A stretch of 7,492 nt of DNA from positions 1 through 7,492 of the forward strand of contig JAJZNM010000089.1 of the NCBI GenBank assembly GCA_021852325.1, in the 5' to 3' direction. Both the position numbers and the translations under genes were made by a program. Of the stretch, positions 1 through 5,792 are shown in pieces. Source of the DNA: Pseudomonadota bacterium. GTDB lineage: Bacteria > Pseudomonadota > Gammaproteobacteria > JAKAQQ01. The notes beneath the pieces are model-generated. The model ran no database searches and was not told the DNA's origin. It was given only the letters and a program-made list of their open reading frames with translations. Each line of letters opens with the position of its first letter. Position 1 is the stretch's first letter.

Positions 1-222
1 ATTGTCGTTGCGGGTCACAAGGCGATAGCGGATCGGGCCCCAGGCCAGATCGAGGTGGGCGACCACGACGACCGCAGGACCCGGCTTCGGCGTTTCCTCG
101 ATGACCGAGGCACCGACGCACCAGGGGAGGAAACGGGGATAGGACGGGATATCCGTCACCAGGGCATACATTTGTGCCACGGAACAGTCGACAAGCGCCT
201 GTCGCTCAATCCTGCGATGCAC
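1..222 (-). CDS. ratA: RatA-family START-domain protein (Coq10/polyketide cyclase-like), N-terminal part
   Basis: Only the first 74 codons are in the window; the frame is open to the left edge, so the C-terminal half is missing. The translation begins VHRRIERQALVD and carries YPRFLPWCVG at about residues 28-37, the signature of the RatA/Coq10 family of small START-like lipid-binding proteins. Known family members are E. coli RatA (YfjG), reported to hinder joining of ribosomal subunits, and Coq10, which binds ubiquinone; sequence alone does not say which role applies. The start is the GTG at 222-220: a stop codon (TGA) lies in frame five codons upstream and no other start falls between. The Shine-Dalgarno is weak (only a GAG about 7 nt upstream). 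Divergence from smpB, here with 40 bp between start codons, is the usual gammaproteobacterial arrangement and supports the call. This gene is separate from the plus-strand open frames overlapping it. Confidence 0.9.
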   Translation of the reverse strand, partial: MHRRIERQALVDCSVAQMYALVTDIPSYPRFLPWCVGASVIEETPKPGPAVVVVAHLDLAWGPIRYRLVTRNDN

Positions 223-250
223 GGATGTCTCGGATCAGTCCACCGGCCCG

Positions 251-260
251 TATAATGCCA
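251..260. promoter_or_regulatory. Overlapping -10 elements of a bidirectional smpB/ratA promoter
   Basis: On the plus strand a perfect TATAAT lies at 251-256, which would start transcription near 263, the A of the smpB ATG. On the minus strand the same bases read TGGCATTAT (260 to 252), an extended -10 (TGn plus CATTAT). That would start ratA transcription near 245, giving a leader of about 23 nt before the GTG at 222. I find no convincing -35 hexamer in either direction. Motif match and position are seen in the sequence; two-way firing is inferred. Confidence 0.55.
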
Positions 261-262
261 TC

Positions 263-748
263 ATGTCACCCGCGCCGTCCAAATCATCCACCGCGACGAT
301 CGCCGAGAACCGCCGGGCTCGTTTCGAATATTTCATCGAGAAGCGGTTCGAGGCGGGACTCGTCCTCGAAGGCTGGGAGGTCAAATCCCTGCGTGCCGGG
401 CGCGGTCAGATCGGGGAAGGATACGCGATCATCAAAAATGGCGCCGCGTGGCTCCTCGGCAGCCATATCGCGCCGCTGCTCTCGGCTTCGACCCACCGCC
501 CCACGGACCCCGAACGCACACGGAAGCTCCTCCTTCACCGCCGCGAACTCAACGAACTGGCCGGGGCGGTCGAACGCCGCGGCTTCACCCTGGTTCCCCT
601 CCGGCTCTATTGGAAAAAGGGCCGGGCCAAGATCGAGCTCGGCCTGGTGCGGGGCAAGAAACTCCACGACAAGCGGGAAGTTGAGCGTGAACGCGACTGG
701 CAGCGCCAGCGGCAACGGCTGCTCAAAACGCATACGACCCGATCCTGA
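263..748 (+). CDS. smpB: SsrA (tmRNA)-binding protein SmpB
   Basis: SmpB binds tmRNA and delivers it to stalled ribosomes for trans-translation, a cytoplasmic quality-control step. The 161-residue product has the family's usual length (E. coli about 160). It shows the conserved core ARFEYFIE...FEAGLVLEGWEVKSLRAG near residues 19-46, the STHRPTDPERTRKLLLHRREL block in the middle, and LYWKKGRAKIELGLVRGKKLHDKR ending at about residue 138. GKKLHDKR (131-138) is the hallmark of the family and precedes a basic C-terminal tail that enters the mRNA channel in known structures. The ATG start fits the family's N-terminus. There is no Shine-Dalgarno sequence upstream, and a perfect -10 box ends 6 nt before the ATG, so the mRNA may be leaderless. 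The gene diverges from ratA and ends 5 bp from the convergent sseA. The tmRNA gene itself is not in the window. Confidence 0.97.
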   Translation: MSPAPSKSSTATIAENRRARFEYFIEKRFEAGLVLEGWEVKSLRAGRGQIGEGYAIIKNGAAWLLGSHIAPLLSASTHRPTDPERTRKLLLHRRELNELAGAVERRGFTLVPLRLYWKKGRAKIELGLVRGKKLHDKREVERERDWQRQRQRLLKTHTTRS

Positions 749-753
749 TCCCC

Positions 754-1620
754 TCATCCGCCCCGGGTTCCGGTCTCGATGGGGTGCGCCGGATCACGGA
801 TCCATTCGCTGTAGGAACCGGCATACAGGCGTGATCCCGGAAGGCCCGCGAGCTCCATCGCGAAGAGCGTATGGCAGGCGGTCACGCCCGAACCGCAGGA
901 ATGGATCACGGACTCGGGCGCAACGCCACGGAGCCTTTCGTCGAAACACGGCCAGAGGGCTTCTCGGGTCTTGAACGTGCCCTGAGGGGTCAGCGTCTCG
1001 AGATAACACAAATTGATCGCGCCCGGGATATGGCCGGCCACTCGGTCGATCGGCTCCTCAAGCCCGAGGTAACGGGCGGGCTGGCGCGCATCGAGGAGAA
1101 GGGCGCGCTCCCGCCCCGCGACAACCGCTTCGACCTCAGACGTCGAAACCCAGAGCCGGTCGTCGGGCACGGGTTCGAGCTGGCCGGGGCGCAGCGTCGG
1201 GATCCCACGCTCCACCCGCCCCCCCGCATCACACCAGGCCCGAAATCCGCCATCCAACACGGCCACGTTCCGGAGTCCGATCCAGCGTGCGAGCCACCAA
1301 AGCCGCGGGGCAAACGGGCCGCTCGTCTCGTCGTACGCCACGAGGGTCGAATCCGGCCCGACCCCTTGGTCCGCGAGCCAGCGCGCAAACCGGGCGGGAT
1401 CCGGTAACGGGTGGCGGCCGCTCTCCGGCGTCACGGGTCCCGACAGCACCTCCTCGAGATCCGCATGGCGCGCGCCGGGGAGGTGGGCACTCGCCCATGC
1501 CGCCTCACCAAAGCCCGGATCTCCGAGCCGGAAGCGGCAATCGAACAGGACGAGTGCAGGATCGGGGAGCCTTGCCTGAAGCTCGTCCACACCGAGCAAG
1601 ATGGGGTGGCTTGCACGCAC
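754..1620 (-). CDS. sseA: 3-mercaptopyruvate sulfurtransferase, tandem rhodanese
   Basis: This cytoplasmic enzyme moves sulfur from 3-mercaptopyruvate to a thiol or cyanide acceptor through a cysteine persulfide. The 288-residue product is close to E. coli SseA (281). The inactive N-terminal rhodanese domain covers about residues 1-145, with DCRFRLGD, AHLPGA and a VAYDE...APRLWW block. The catalytic C-terminal domain follows, with LLLDARQPARY (R183, and probably R193, match substrate-binding arginines), GHIPGA at 196-201 and the active loop CGSGVTA starting at Cys242. CGSGVT marks mercaptopyruvate enzymes, whereas thiosulfate sulfurtransferases usually carry CRKGVT. I chose the GTG at 1620 because GAAGGA sits 9 nt upstream and a -10 box (TATACT) about 30 nt further; an in-frame ATG at 1653 would add 11 residues but has no ribosome site and lies against the -10. 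The frame stays open far beyond, antisense to the next gene, which is a GC-rich artefact. Converges on smpB, diverges from the dehydrogenase. Confidence 0.92.
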   Translation of the reverse strand: MRASHPILLGVDELQARLPDPALVLFDCRFRLGDPGFGEAAWASAHLPGARHADLEEVLSGPVTPESGRHPLPDPARFARWLADQGVGPDSTLVAYDETSGPFAPRLWWLARWIGLRNVAVLDGGFRAWCDAGGRVERGIPTLRPGQLEPVPDDRLWVSTSEVEAVVAGRERALLLDARQPARYLGLEEPIDRVAGHIPGAINLCYLETLTPQGTFKTREALWPCFDERLRGVAPESVIHSCGSGVTACHTLFAMELAGLPGSRLYAGSYSEWIRDPAHPIETGTRGG

Positions 1621-1629
1621 CGATGCCGG

Positions 1630-1635
1630 TCCTTC
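1630..1635 (-). promoter_or_regulatory. Ribosome binding site of sseA
   Basis: GAAGGA on the minus strand, 9 nt before the GTG at 1620. It decides the start in favour of GTG 1620 over the ATG at 1653, whose upstream bases are the promoter -10 region and contain no purine-rich site. Confidence 0.6.
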
Positions 1636-1652
1636 CGCAAAGCCCGAATCCA

Positions 1653-1664
1653 TGCGAGTATACC
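1653..1664. promoter_or_regulatory. Divergent sseA / dehydrogenase promoter around a GTATAC palindrome
   Basis: The self-complementary GTATAC at 1658-1663 lies between the two divergent genes. The minus strand reads TATACT (1662 to 1657), five of six matches to the -10 consensus, placing an sseA transcript start near 1650 and a leader of about 30 nt before its GTG. The plus strand reads TGCGAGTAT (1653-1661), an extended -10 with the key A and final T, or TATACC at 1659-1664. Either would start the dehydrogenase mRNA about 20 nt before its ATG at 1691. No clear -35 is visible. The sseA direction is the stronger call. Confidence 0.45.
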
Positions 1665-1679
1665 GCGAACCGCGCCCCC

Positions 1680-1684
1680 GGAGA
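1680..1684 (+). promoter_or_regulatory. Ribosome binding site of the dehydrogenase gene
   Basis: GGAGA, 6 nt before the ATG at 1691. This favours ATG 1691 over the in-frame ATG at 1652, which would add 13 residues unlike any short-chain dehydrogenase N-terminus and would overlap the promoter. Confidence 0.6.
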
Positions 1685-1690
1685 CCGCCC

Positions 1691-2560
1691 ATGCCCCCGC
1701 CTTCCTCACCGCTCAAAAACCGCATCCTGGTGATCACGGGCGGAAGCCGTGGCATCGGACGGGCTATCGCGCTGCGTGCCGCCCGTGAAGGCGCGAAGAT
1801 CGCCATCCTGGCCAAGACCCGGGAACCCCATCCCGTGCTGCCGGGAACGATCGACTCGGTGGCAGCAGAAATCCGCGCGCTCGGCGCGGCTGCACTGCCG
1901 ATCGCTGTCGACATACGAGATGCCGACGCGGTCGAGTCGGCAATCGGACAGGTCATCGCCGAATGGGGAGGCATCGACCTCCTCGTCAACAATGCCAGTG
2001 CGATCTCACTCACGGACACGTCGGACACGCCGCCCAAGCGCTTTGACCTCCTCTGGTCGGTGAATGTCCGGGGAACCTATGTGACGACCCGGGCCGCCCT
2101 GGCCTCGCTCGCGCGCTCGGGAAACCCCCACATTCTCACCCTCTCCCCGCCTCCGAGCCTCGATCCTGCCTGGTACGGCGGACATCTCGCCTACACACTG
2201 TCCAAAATGGGCATGAGCTTCTGTGTTCTCGGCTGGGCCCGCGAGTTCGCCCCGATGGGCATTGCAGTCAACGCACTCTGGCCCAAGACTGTGATCGCCA
2301 CCCAAGCCCTCACGATGCTCGGCGGACGGGTGAAGCCCGGCAACTGCCGGACCCCCGAGATTGTCGCGGATGCTGCGATCGAGATCCTCAAGCGGCCGGC
2401 CACAGAGACGAGCGGCCGGTTTTTCATCGACGAGGAGGTCCTCGCCGAAGCCGGCATCCGGGACTTCACGACTTATGCCGTGGATCCCGGGGGGGCACTC
2501 TACCCGGACCTCTTTCTCGGCGCTCAAGATGCAGGAAAAGAGACTTTCACAGTAAAATAG
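1691..2560 (+). CDS. HSDL2-like short-chain dehydrogenase/reductase (SDR), NAD(P)-dependent
   Basis: A soluble Rossmann-fold oxidoreductase of 289 residues; the substrate cannot be told from sequence. Visible SDR motifs are the cofactor loop TGGSRGIG (16-23), NNAS in place of the usual NNAG (100-103), Asn125, the probable catalytic Ser152 in TLSPPP, and the YxxxK pair Tyr168/Lys172 in AYTLSK. A basic stretch after strand 2 (AKTRE, 41-45) hints at NADP(H) preference. The segments LSPPPSLDPAWY, AYTLSKMGMS and AVNALWPKT, plus the C-terminal GRFFIDEEVLAEAGI followed by YPDLFL, resemble hydroxysteroid dehydrogenase-like protein 2 (HSDL2). That human peroxisomal protein carries an extra C-terminal SCP2 lipid-binding domain; this one stops after the SDR domain, as bacterial relatives usually do. 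Ser152 lies 16 residues before Tyr168, somewhat more than the classical 13, as expected from the SPPP insertion of this subgroup. Diverges from sseA; 190 bp separate it from the efflux operon, so it is probably a separate unit. Confidence 0.88.
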   Translation: MPPPSSPLKNRILVITGGSRGIGRAIALRAAREGAKIAILAKTREPHPVLPGTIDSVAAEIRALGAAALPIAVDIRDADAVESAIGQVIAEWGGIDLLVNNASAISLTDTSDTPPKRFDLLWSVNVRGTYVTTRAALASLARSGNPHILTLSPPPSLDPAWYGGHLAYTLSKMGMSFCVLGWAREFAPMGIAVNALWPKTVIATQALTMLGGRVKPGNCRTPEIVADAAIEILKRPATETSGRFFIDEEVLAEAGIRDFTTYAVDPGGALYPDLFLGAQDAGKETFTVK

Positions 2561-2644
2561 CGTCCGGAATCGAGCCCTTCAGGCATTCCAGTCCCGTCTC
2601 CCTTCCCCGCCAAGGAACGCTCCGCCGAGGACCCTCAGTGCGGG

Positions 2645-2653
2645 TGGCATGAT
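2645..2653 (+). promoter_or_regulatory. Candidate extended -10 promoter of the emrAB operon
   Basis: TGG followed by CATGAT forms an extended -10 (TGn plus four of six consensus bases, including the key A and final T). The predicted transcript start, near 2660, falls at the left end of the 28-bp inverted repeat. No -35 match at 16-18 bp spacing. Weak motif; supported mainly by its position in the only gap before the operon. Confidence 0.3.
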
Positions 2654-2660
2654 CCAGGAG

Positions 2661-2688
2661 CCGGCAGTCATTGTGGAATGAGTGCCGG
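2661..2688 (+). repeat. 28-bp imperfect inverted repeat upstream of emrA, candidate operator
   Basis: Two 12-bp arms, CCGGCAGTCATT (2661-2672) and AATGAGTGCCGG (2677-2688), flank a 4-base GTGG centre. The arms pair at 11 of 12 positions; the only mismatch is G2667 against G2682. Size and symmetry suit a homodimeric repressor such as those of the TetR or MarR families, which often control EmrAB-type pumps. No regulator gene lies nearby. As RNA it could also fold into a hairpin in the emrA leader; no T-run follows, so it does not look like an intrinsic terminator for the dehydrogenase gene. The ribosome site of emrA begins 49 bp downstream. Confidence 0.55.
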
Positions 2689-2736
2689 GTCCGACACCGG
2701 GAGCAATCCCTGACGCGCTCACCCTTGGCCATGACC

Positions 2737-2742
2737 GGGAGA
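2737..2742 (+). promoter_or_regulatory. Ribosome binding site of emrA
   Basis: GGGAGA, 8 nt before the GTG at 2751. It supports that start over an in-frame GTG at 2682, which lies inside the inverted repeat, has no ribosome site, and would put 23 non-homologous residues in front of the membrane anchor. Confidence 0.6.
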
Positions 2743-2750
2743 ATCGAAAC

Positions 2751-3761
2751 GTGCGCAAATCCATTCGCTGGGCCCTCGTTGCAATCGTGAGCCTCGTCCT
2801 GATCGGGCTTGGCCTCTGGTACTACGAATACAGCCGGTTTCATCCGAACACGGAGGATGCCTACCTGGCGGCGCGCGTGGTCCAGCCCGCACCGCTCGTG
2901 ACCGGTCGGGTCATTCAGGTCTTCATCCACAACCACGAACCGGTACGGACGGGAACCTTGCTCTACCGGATCGATCCGACCCCGTTCCGGATCGCCGTCG
3001 CGCGTGCGCGCGCCTCGTTGGCCCAGGCCGAACAGACGGTGCAAGCCGAGGTGGCCGACGTGAACGCCCAAGCAGCCAACATCCGATTTGCGGATGCCGT
3101 CTTTGCCAACGACCAGCTGATCCTGCGGCGTGCCCGGAACCTCCTCCATGAGGGCTATGGGACGAAACAGGCCTATGACAATGCCGTAGCCGCGCTGAAA
3201 AGCGCACGCGCGCGACTCCATCTCGCCGAGGCCGAGCTCGCCGCCGCGAAAAAACGGCTCGGACAGCCGGGCTCACACAACCAGCTCATCCGGATTGCAC
3301 GGGCCAACCTGAACGAGGCGCTCTGGCGGCTCAAGCAGACCCGCGTCGAGGCAACCTGCGACGGCACCATCACAACCGCCAACCTGCATCCGGGCGACAT
3401 GGCGTCTCCAGGCGTTTCGCCCTTCGTGATCGTCTGCAACGACTCCTGGTGGGTCAATGCGAACTTCAAGGAGACCGACCTGACGCACATCCGGATCGGC
3501 GAGGCTGCCCATGTGGATGTCGCCATGTATCCGAACCACCCGTTCAAGGGTGTGGTGGCGAGCATCAGTCCAGCCGCCGGAACCGCATTCTCGCTGCTCC
3601 CGCCGGAAAATGCGACCGGCAACTGGGTCAAGGTCACCCAGCGGATTCCAGTCCGGATCGCCATCCTGGATCCCAGTCCCGCTTATCCCCTGAGGGTGGG
3701 GGCGAGCGTCAGCGTCACGGTCGAGGCGAACCACCTGCTCAAGGTACATGACGCCCACTGA
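2751..3761 (+). CDS. emrA: EmrA-type periplasmic adaptor (HlyD/membrane fusion protein family)
   Basis: This protein would bridge the EmrB-type pump and an outer-membrane channel across the periplasm. The 336-residue product has a short cytoplasmic N-terminus (VRKSIRW), one membrane anchor at about 7-25, and the family entry sequence NTEDAYLAARVVQPAPLVTGRV (33-54), the first half of the lipoyl-like domain. An Ala/Arg/Glu-rich alpha-hairpin spans about 82-200 with a turn near 135-140. The second lipoyl half and beta-barrel contain DGTITTANLHPGD (204-216), the signature NFKETDL (238-244), and PPENATGNWVKVTQRIPVRI (284-303), closely matching EmrA/FarA. The GTG start is chosen from the GGGAGA 8 nt upstream. 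Its last 14 bp overlap the exporter gene, so the two are translationally linked. Substrate unknown; family members handle uncouplers, hydrophobic antibiotics, fatty acids or aromatic acids. Relatives such as AaeA or VceA are less likely given the EmrB-type partner. The symbol denotes family, not proven orthology. Confidence 0.9.
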   Translation: MRKSIRWALVAIVSLVLIGLGLWYYEYSRFHPNTEDAYLAARVVQPAPLVTGRVIQVFIHNHEPVRTGTLLYRIDPTPFRIAVARARASLAQAEQTVQAEVADVNAQAANIRFADAVFANDQLILRRARNLLHEGYGTKQAYDNAVAALKSARARLHLAEAELAAAKKRLGQPGSHNQLIRIARANLNEALWRLKQTRVEATCDGTITTANLHPGDMASPGVSPFVIVCNDSWWVNANFKETDLTHIRIGEAAHVDVAMYPNHPFKGVVASISPAAGTAFSLLPPENATGNWVKVTQRIPVRIAILDPSPAYPLRVGASVSVTVEANHLLKVHDAH

Positions 3762-5301
3762 ACCGGCCGGAGCGAGCCCGGAAGGCGGCTCGCGGTTCCT
3801 GATCACGGTCGCCGTCATGATGGCGACCGTGATGCAGGTGATCGACACTACGATCGTAAATGTTGCTCTGCCGAAAATGCAGGGACAGCTCGGTGCGACG
3901 ACTGACCAGATCACCTGGGTCTTGACGAGCTATCTCGTCTCTTCGGCGATCCTCATGCCGCTGACCGGCTTTTTGACGGACCGGATCGGGCAGAAACGCT
4001 ATCTCCTGGCTTCCATCCTCGGATTCGTCGTCGCTTCCGGATTGTGCGGCATGGCCACCTCGCTCACCGAAATCGTGGTCTTCCGGCTGCTGCAGGGTGT
4101 GTTCGGCGCGGCGCTCTCGCCGCTCTCCCAGTCGATCCTGGTCCAGACCTACCCCGCCGAGCAGCGCGGCAAGGCCATGGCCATCTGGGGCATCGGGGTC
4201 ATGGCGGGACCGATCCTCGGCCCAACCGTGGGCGGCTATCTGACCCAGGTCCTGTCCTGGCGCTGGGATTTCTACGTGAACCTACCGATCGGGATCGTGT
4301 GTTTCCTCTTGACGATGGCGGTCGTGCCCGACACCGAGCGCCGCAGCCGCCGCATGGACTGGGTCGGTCTCGCCACCCTCGCACTGGCGATCGGCGCGCT
4401 CCAGATCGTCCTCGACCGGGGCAACACCGACGACTGGTTCGCCTCCAATACGATCCGTATCCTGACGGCGCTCTCGGGAATCGGCCTCGTCGTCTATCTC
4501 TGGCACTCCCTGTCCCGCCACGGAAAGGAAACCATCTTCAATCTCAAGCTGTTCAAGGACCGGAACTATGCCAACGCTTGTTTCCTGATCACGGTGATGG
4601 GGCTCGGCATGTACGGGACCCTGATCCTCCAGCCCGAACTGCTCGAGGGGCTGCTCAACTACCCGGTCCTGACCACTGGGCTCATCATGGCCCCACGCGG
4701 TCTCGCCAGCATGGCCGGCATGTTCCTGGTCGGCCGTCTGATCAACCGCGTCGATGCCCGGCTGCTCGTCCTGATCGGCATCGTGCTCTCGGCGATCGGG
4801 ACCTTTGCCCTCGACTGGTACAACCTCCAGATCAACTTCTTCTGGGTGCTCTGGCCGATGCTGGTCCAGGGCGTCGGCCTCGGCATGATCTTCGTCCCGC
4901 TGGCCATCATCGCCTACTCGACCTTGCCGCCCCGGCTTTCTGCGGAAGCGGCTGGAATGTACAACCTGCTCCGCACCATTGGATCTTCGATCGGAATCTC
5001 GATCGTCTCGACACTCTTGACCGAAGAGACACAGGTCAACTGGAACACCCTGGGTGGCCATCTCACCCCGATGAATCCCGCCTTGCGGCCCTTTCTCGCC
5101 CGGCTGGGACTCCTCCACCCCAACAACCAGTTTGCCGCCTTGCTGTCGCTCAACCTCGAGCAGCATGCGACGATGCTCGCCTTCCTCGACTGCTTCCAAT
5201 TCATCGGCTGGACCTTCATACTCATGATCCCGCTGATCCTGATCGTGAAAAAGCCAAACCGGCGATCCGGGACCTCCATCGCCGCGGCCATTGGAGACTG
5301 A
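3748..5301 (+). CDS. emrB: EmrB-type multidrug exporter, major facilitator superfamily DHA2 (14 TM)
   Basis: An inner-membrane proton-driven antiporter that passes substrates to its EmrA partner. The 517-residue length and hydrophobic pattern fit the 14-helix DHA2 family. Visible motifs: TM1 motif VIDTTIVNVALP (31-42) with the conserved Asp33; loop motif A, GFLTDRIGQKR (74-84); motif B, RLLQGVFGA (113-121); and antiporter motif C, GIGVMAGPILGPTVGGYL (148-165). An amphipathic segment near LNWNT-like VNWNTLGGHLTPMNP precedes the last helix pair, as in EmrB, and the protein ends in a basic cytoplasmic tail (KKPNRRS). The ATG lies inside the end of emrA (14-bp overlap) with AAGG 4 nt upstream. 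The stop is 3 bp from the usp start codon. Substrate not predictable. The long frames on both strands within this gene are shadows of its GC-rich codons. Confidence 0.93.
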   Translation: MTPTEPAGASPEGGSRFLITVAVMMATVMQVIDTTIVNVALPKMQGQLGATTDQITWVLTSYLVSSAILMPLTGFLTDRIGQKRYLLASILGFVVASGLCGMATSLTEIVVFRLLQGVFGAALSPLSQSILVQTYPAEQRGKAMAIWGIGVMAGPILGPTVGGYLTQVLSWRWDFYVNLPIGIVCFLLTMAVVPDTERRSRRMDWVGLATLALAIGALQIVLDRGNTDDWFASNTIRILTALSGIGLVVYLWHSLSRHGKETIFNLKLFKDRNYANACFLITVMGLGMYGTLILQPELLEGLLNYPVLTTGLIMAPRGLASMAGMFLVGRLINRVDARLLVLIGIVLSAIGTFALDWYNLQINFFWVLWPMLVQGVGLGMIFVPLAIIAYSTLPPRLSAEAAGMYNLLRTIGSSIGISIVSTLLTEETQVNWNTLGGHLTPMNPALRPFLARLGLLHPNNQFAALLSLNLEQHATMLAFLDCFQFIGWTFILMIPLILIVKKPNRRSGTSIAAAIGD

Positions 5302-5304
5302 GCC

Positions 5305-5766
5305 ATGTACCAGACCATCCTCCTCGCCTATGATGGGACCCGGGAAAGCCGACTCGCCCTTCGGGAAGGAGCCGAAATCGCCGAACGCTTCGGTGCATTC
5401 ACCCACCTTCTGGCCGTGATCAACCTCCCGGCCGCACTCCTCGGCGGGGAGGCGCTCGCGGCCGGGGACGGCATGGCGCGGGAGATCGAGCGGTCCCAGG
5501 AAATCCTGGACGAGGGCATCGAGCGCCTGAAGGCACGTGGGCTCCGATGCGTGGGACATCTCGAACGCGGCGAGCCACCGGAGACGATTGGCCGGATCGC
5601 GCGCGAGATCCATGCGGACCTCATCGTCCTCGGCTATCACCGCCGCCATGGGTTCGACAAGTGGTGGCACACCCCGACCTGCTCCCTGCTGATTGACCAA
5701 TCCCCCACGAGCCTGCTCGTCGCGATCCAGGACGGGCAGACGGAAACAGGAAAGAAAAACCCTTAG
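5305..5766 (+). CDS. Universal stress protein, UspA family, with degenerate ATP loop
   Basis: A 153-residue single-domain protein with the UspA alpha/beta fold. It opens with MYQTILLAYDGTRESRLALREG, has a central helix rich in Glu and Arg (about 58-80), and the DLIVLGYHRRHG strand-loop at 105-116. In ATP-binding members the loop reads G-x2-G-x9-G-S/T. Here the first Gly is kept (Gly110), but the second is Arg113 and the final Gly-Ser is Thr123-Pro124, so ATP binding is doubtful. The end, LLIDQSPTSLLVAI, is the usual C-terminal strand. GGAG lies 8 nt before the ATG, overlapping the end of emrB, and only 3 bp separate the two genes, so it is surely cotranscribed with the pump. The role in this operon is unknown; Usp proteins generally act as small stress regulators or chaperone-like sensors in the cytoplasm. 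Confidence 0.88.
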   Translation: MYQTILLAYDGTRESRLALREGAEIAERFGAFTHLLAVINLPAALLGGEALAAGDGMAREIERSQEILDEGIERLKARGLRCVGHLERGEPPETIGRIAREIHADLIVLGYHRRHGFDKWWHTPTCSLLIDQSPTSLLVAIQDGQTETGKKNP

Positions 5767-5792
5767 TCCGGACCCCCAGAGGAGACCCCTTG

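Noticed and set aside
174..974. A 266-codon plus-strand frame across smpB
   Set aside because: Ser/Arg/Pro-rich shifted-frame product overlapping the clear SmpB frame; no motif.
754..2037. A 427-codon minus-strand frame running from sseA back through the dehydrogenase gene
   Set aside because: Rhodanese homology begins just after 1620; the upstream 139 codons are antisense to the well-conserved dehydrogenase and look like shadow translation (Ser/Ala/Arg-rich, no family match). The ribosome site and promoter sit at the short start.
2561..2600. GGAAT...ATTCC inverted repeat just after the dehydrogenase stop codon, as a terminator
   Set aside because: Five-base stem with a loop of about 14 bases and no T-run; too weak to call.
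2682..2750. Upstream GTG start for emrA adding 23 residues
   Set aside because: No ribosome site, start lies in the inverted repeat, and the extra residues do not resemble adaptor N-termini; GTG 2751 has GGGAGA 8 nt upstream.
2547..3221. A 224-codon minus-strand frame antisense to the start of emrA
   Set aside because: No recognisable domain or start signal; covers the emrA regulatory region and anchor, both explained on the plus strand.
4044..5333. A 429-codon plus-strand frame inside emrB
   Set aside because: Composition is Arg/Pro/His-rich, as expected of a shifted GC-rich frame, and the other frame encodes the complete 14-helix transporter.
4282..5700. A 472-codon minus-strand open frame antisense to emrB and usp
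   Set aside because: Rich in Asp/Glu/Gln/Gly/His with no recognisable domain or hydrophobic core; typical of the complement of GC-rich membrane-protein codons. emrB and usp have full family motifs on the plus strand.
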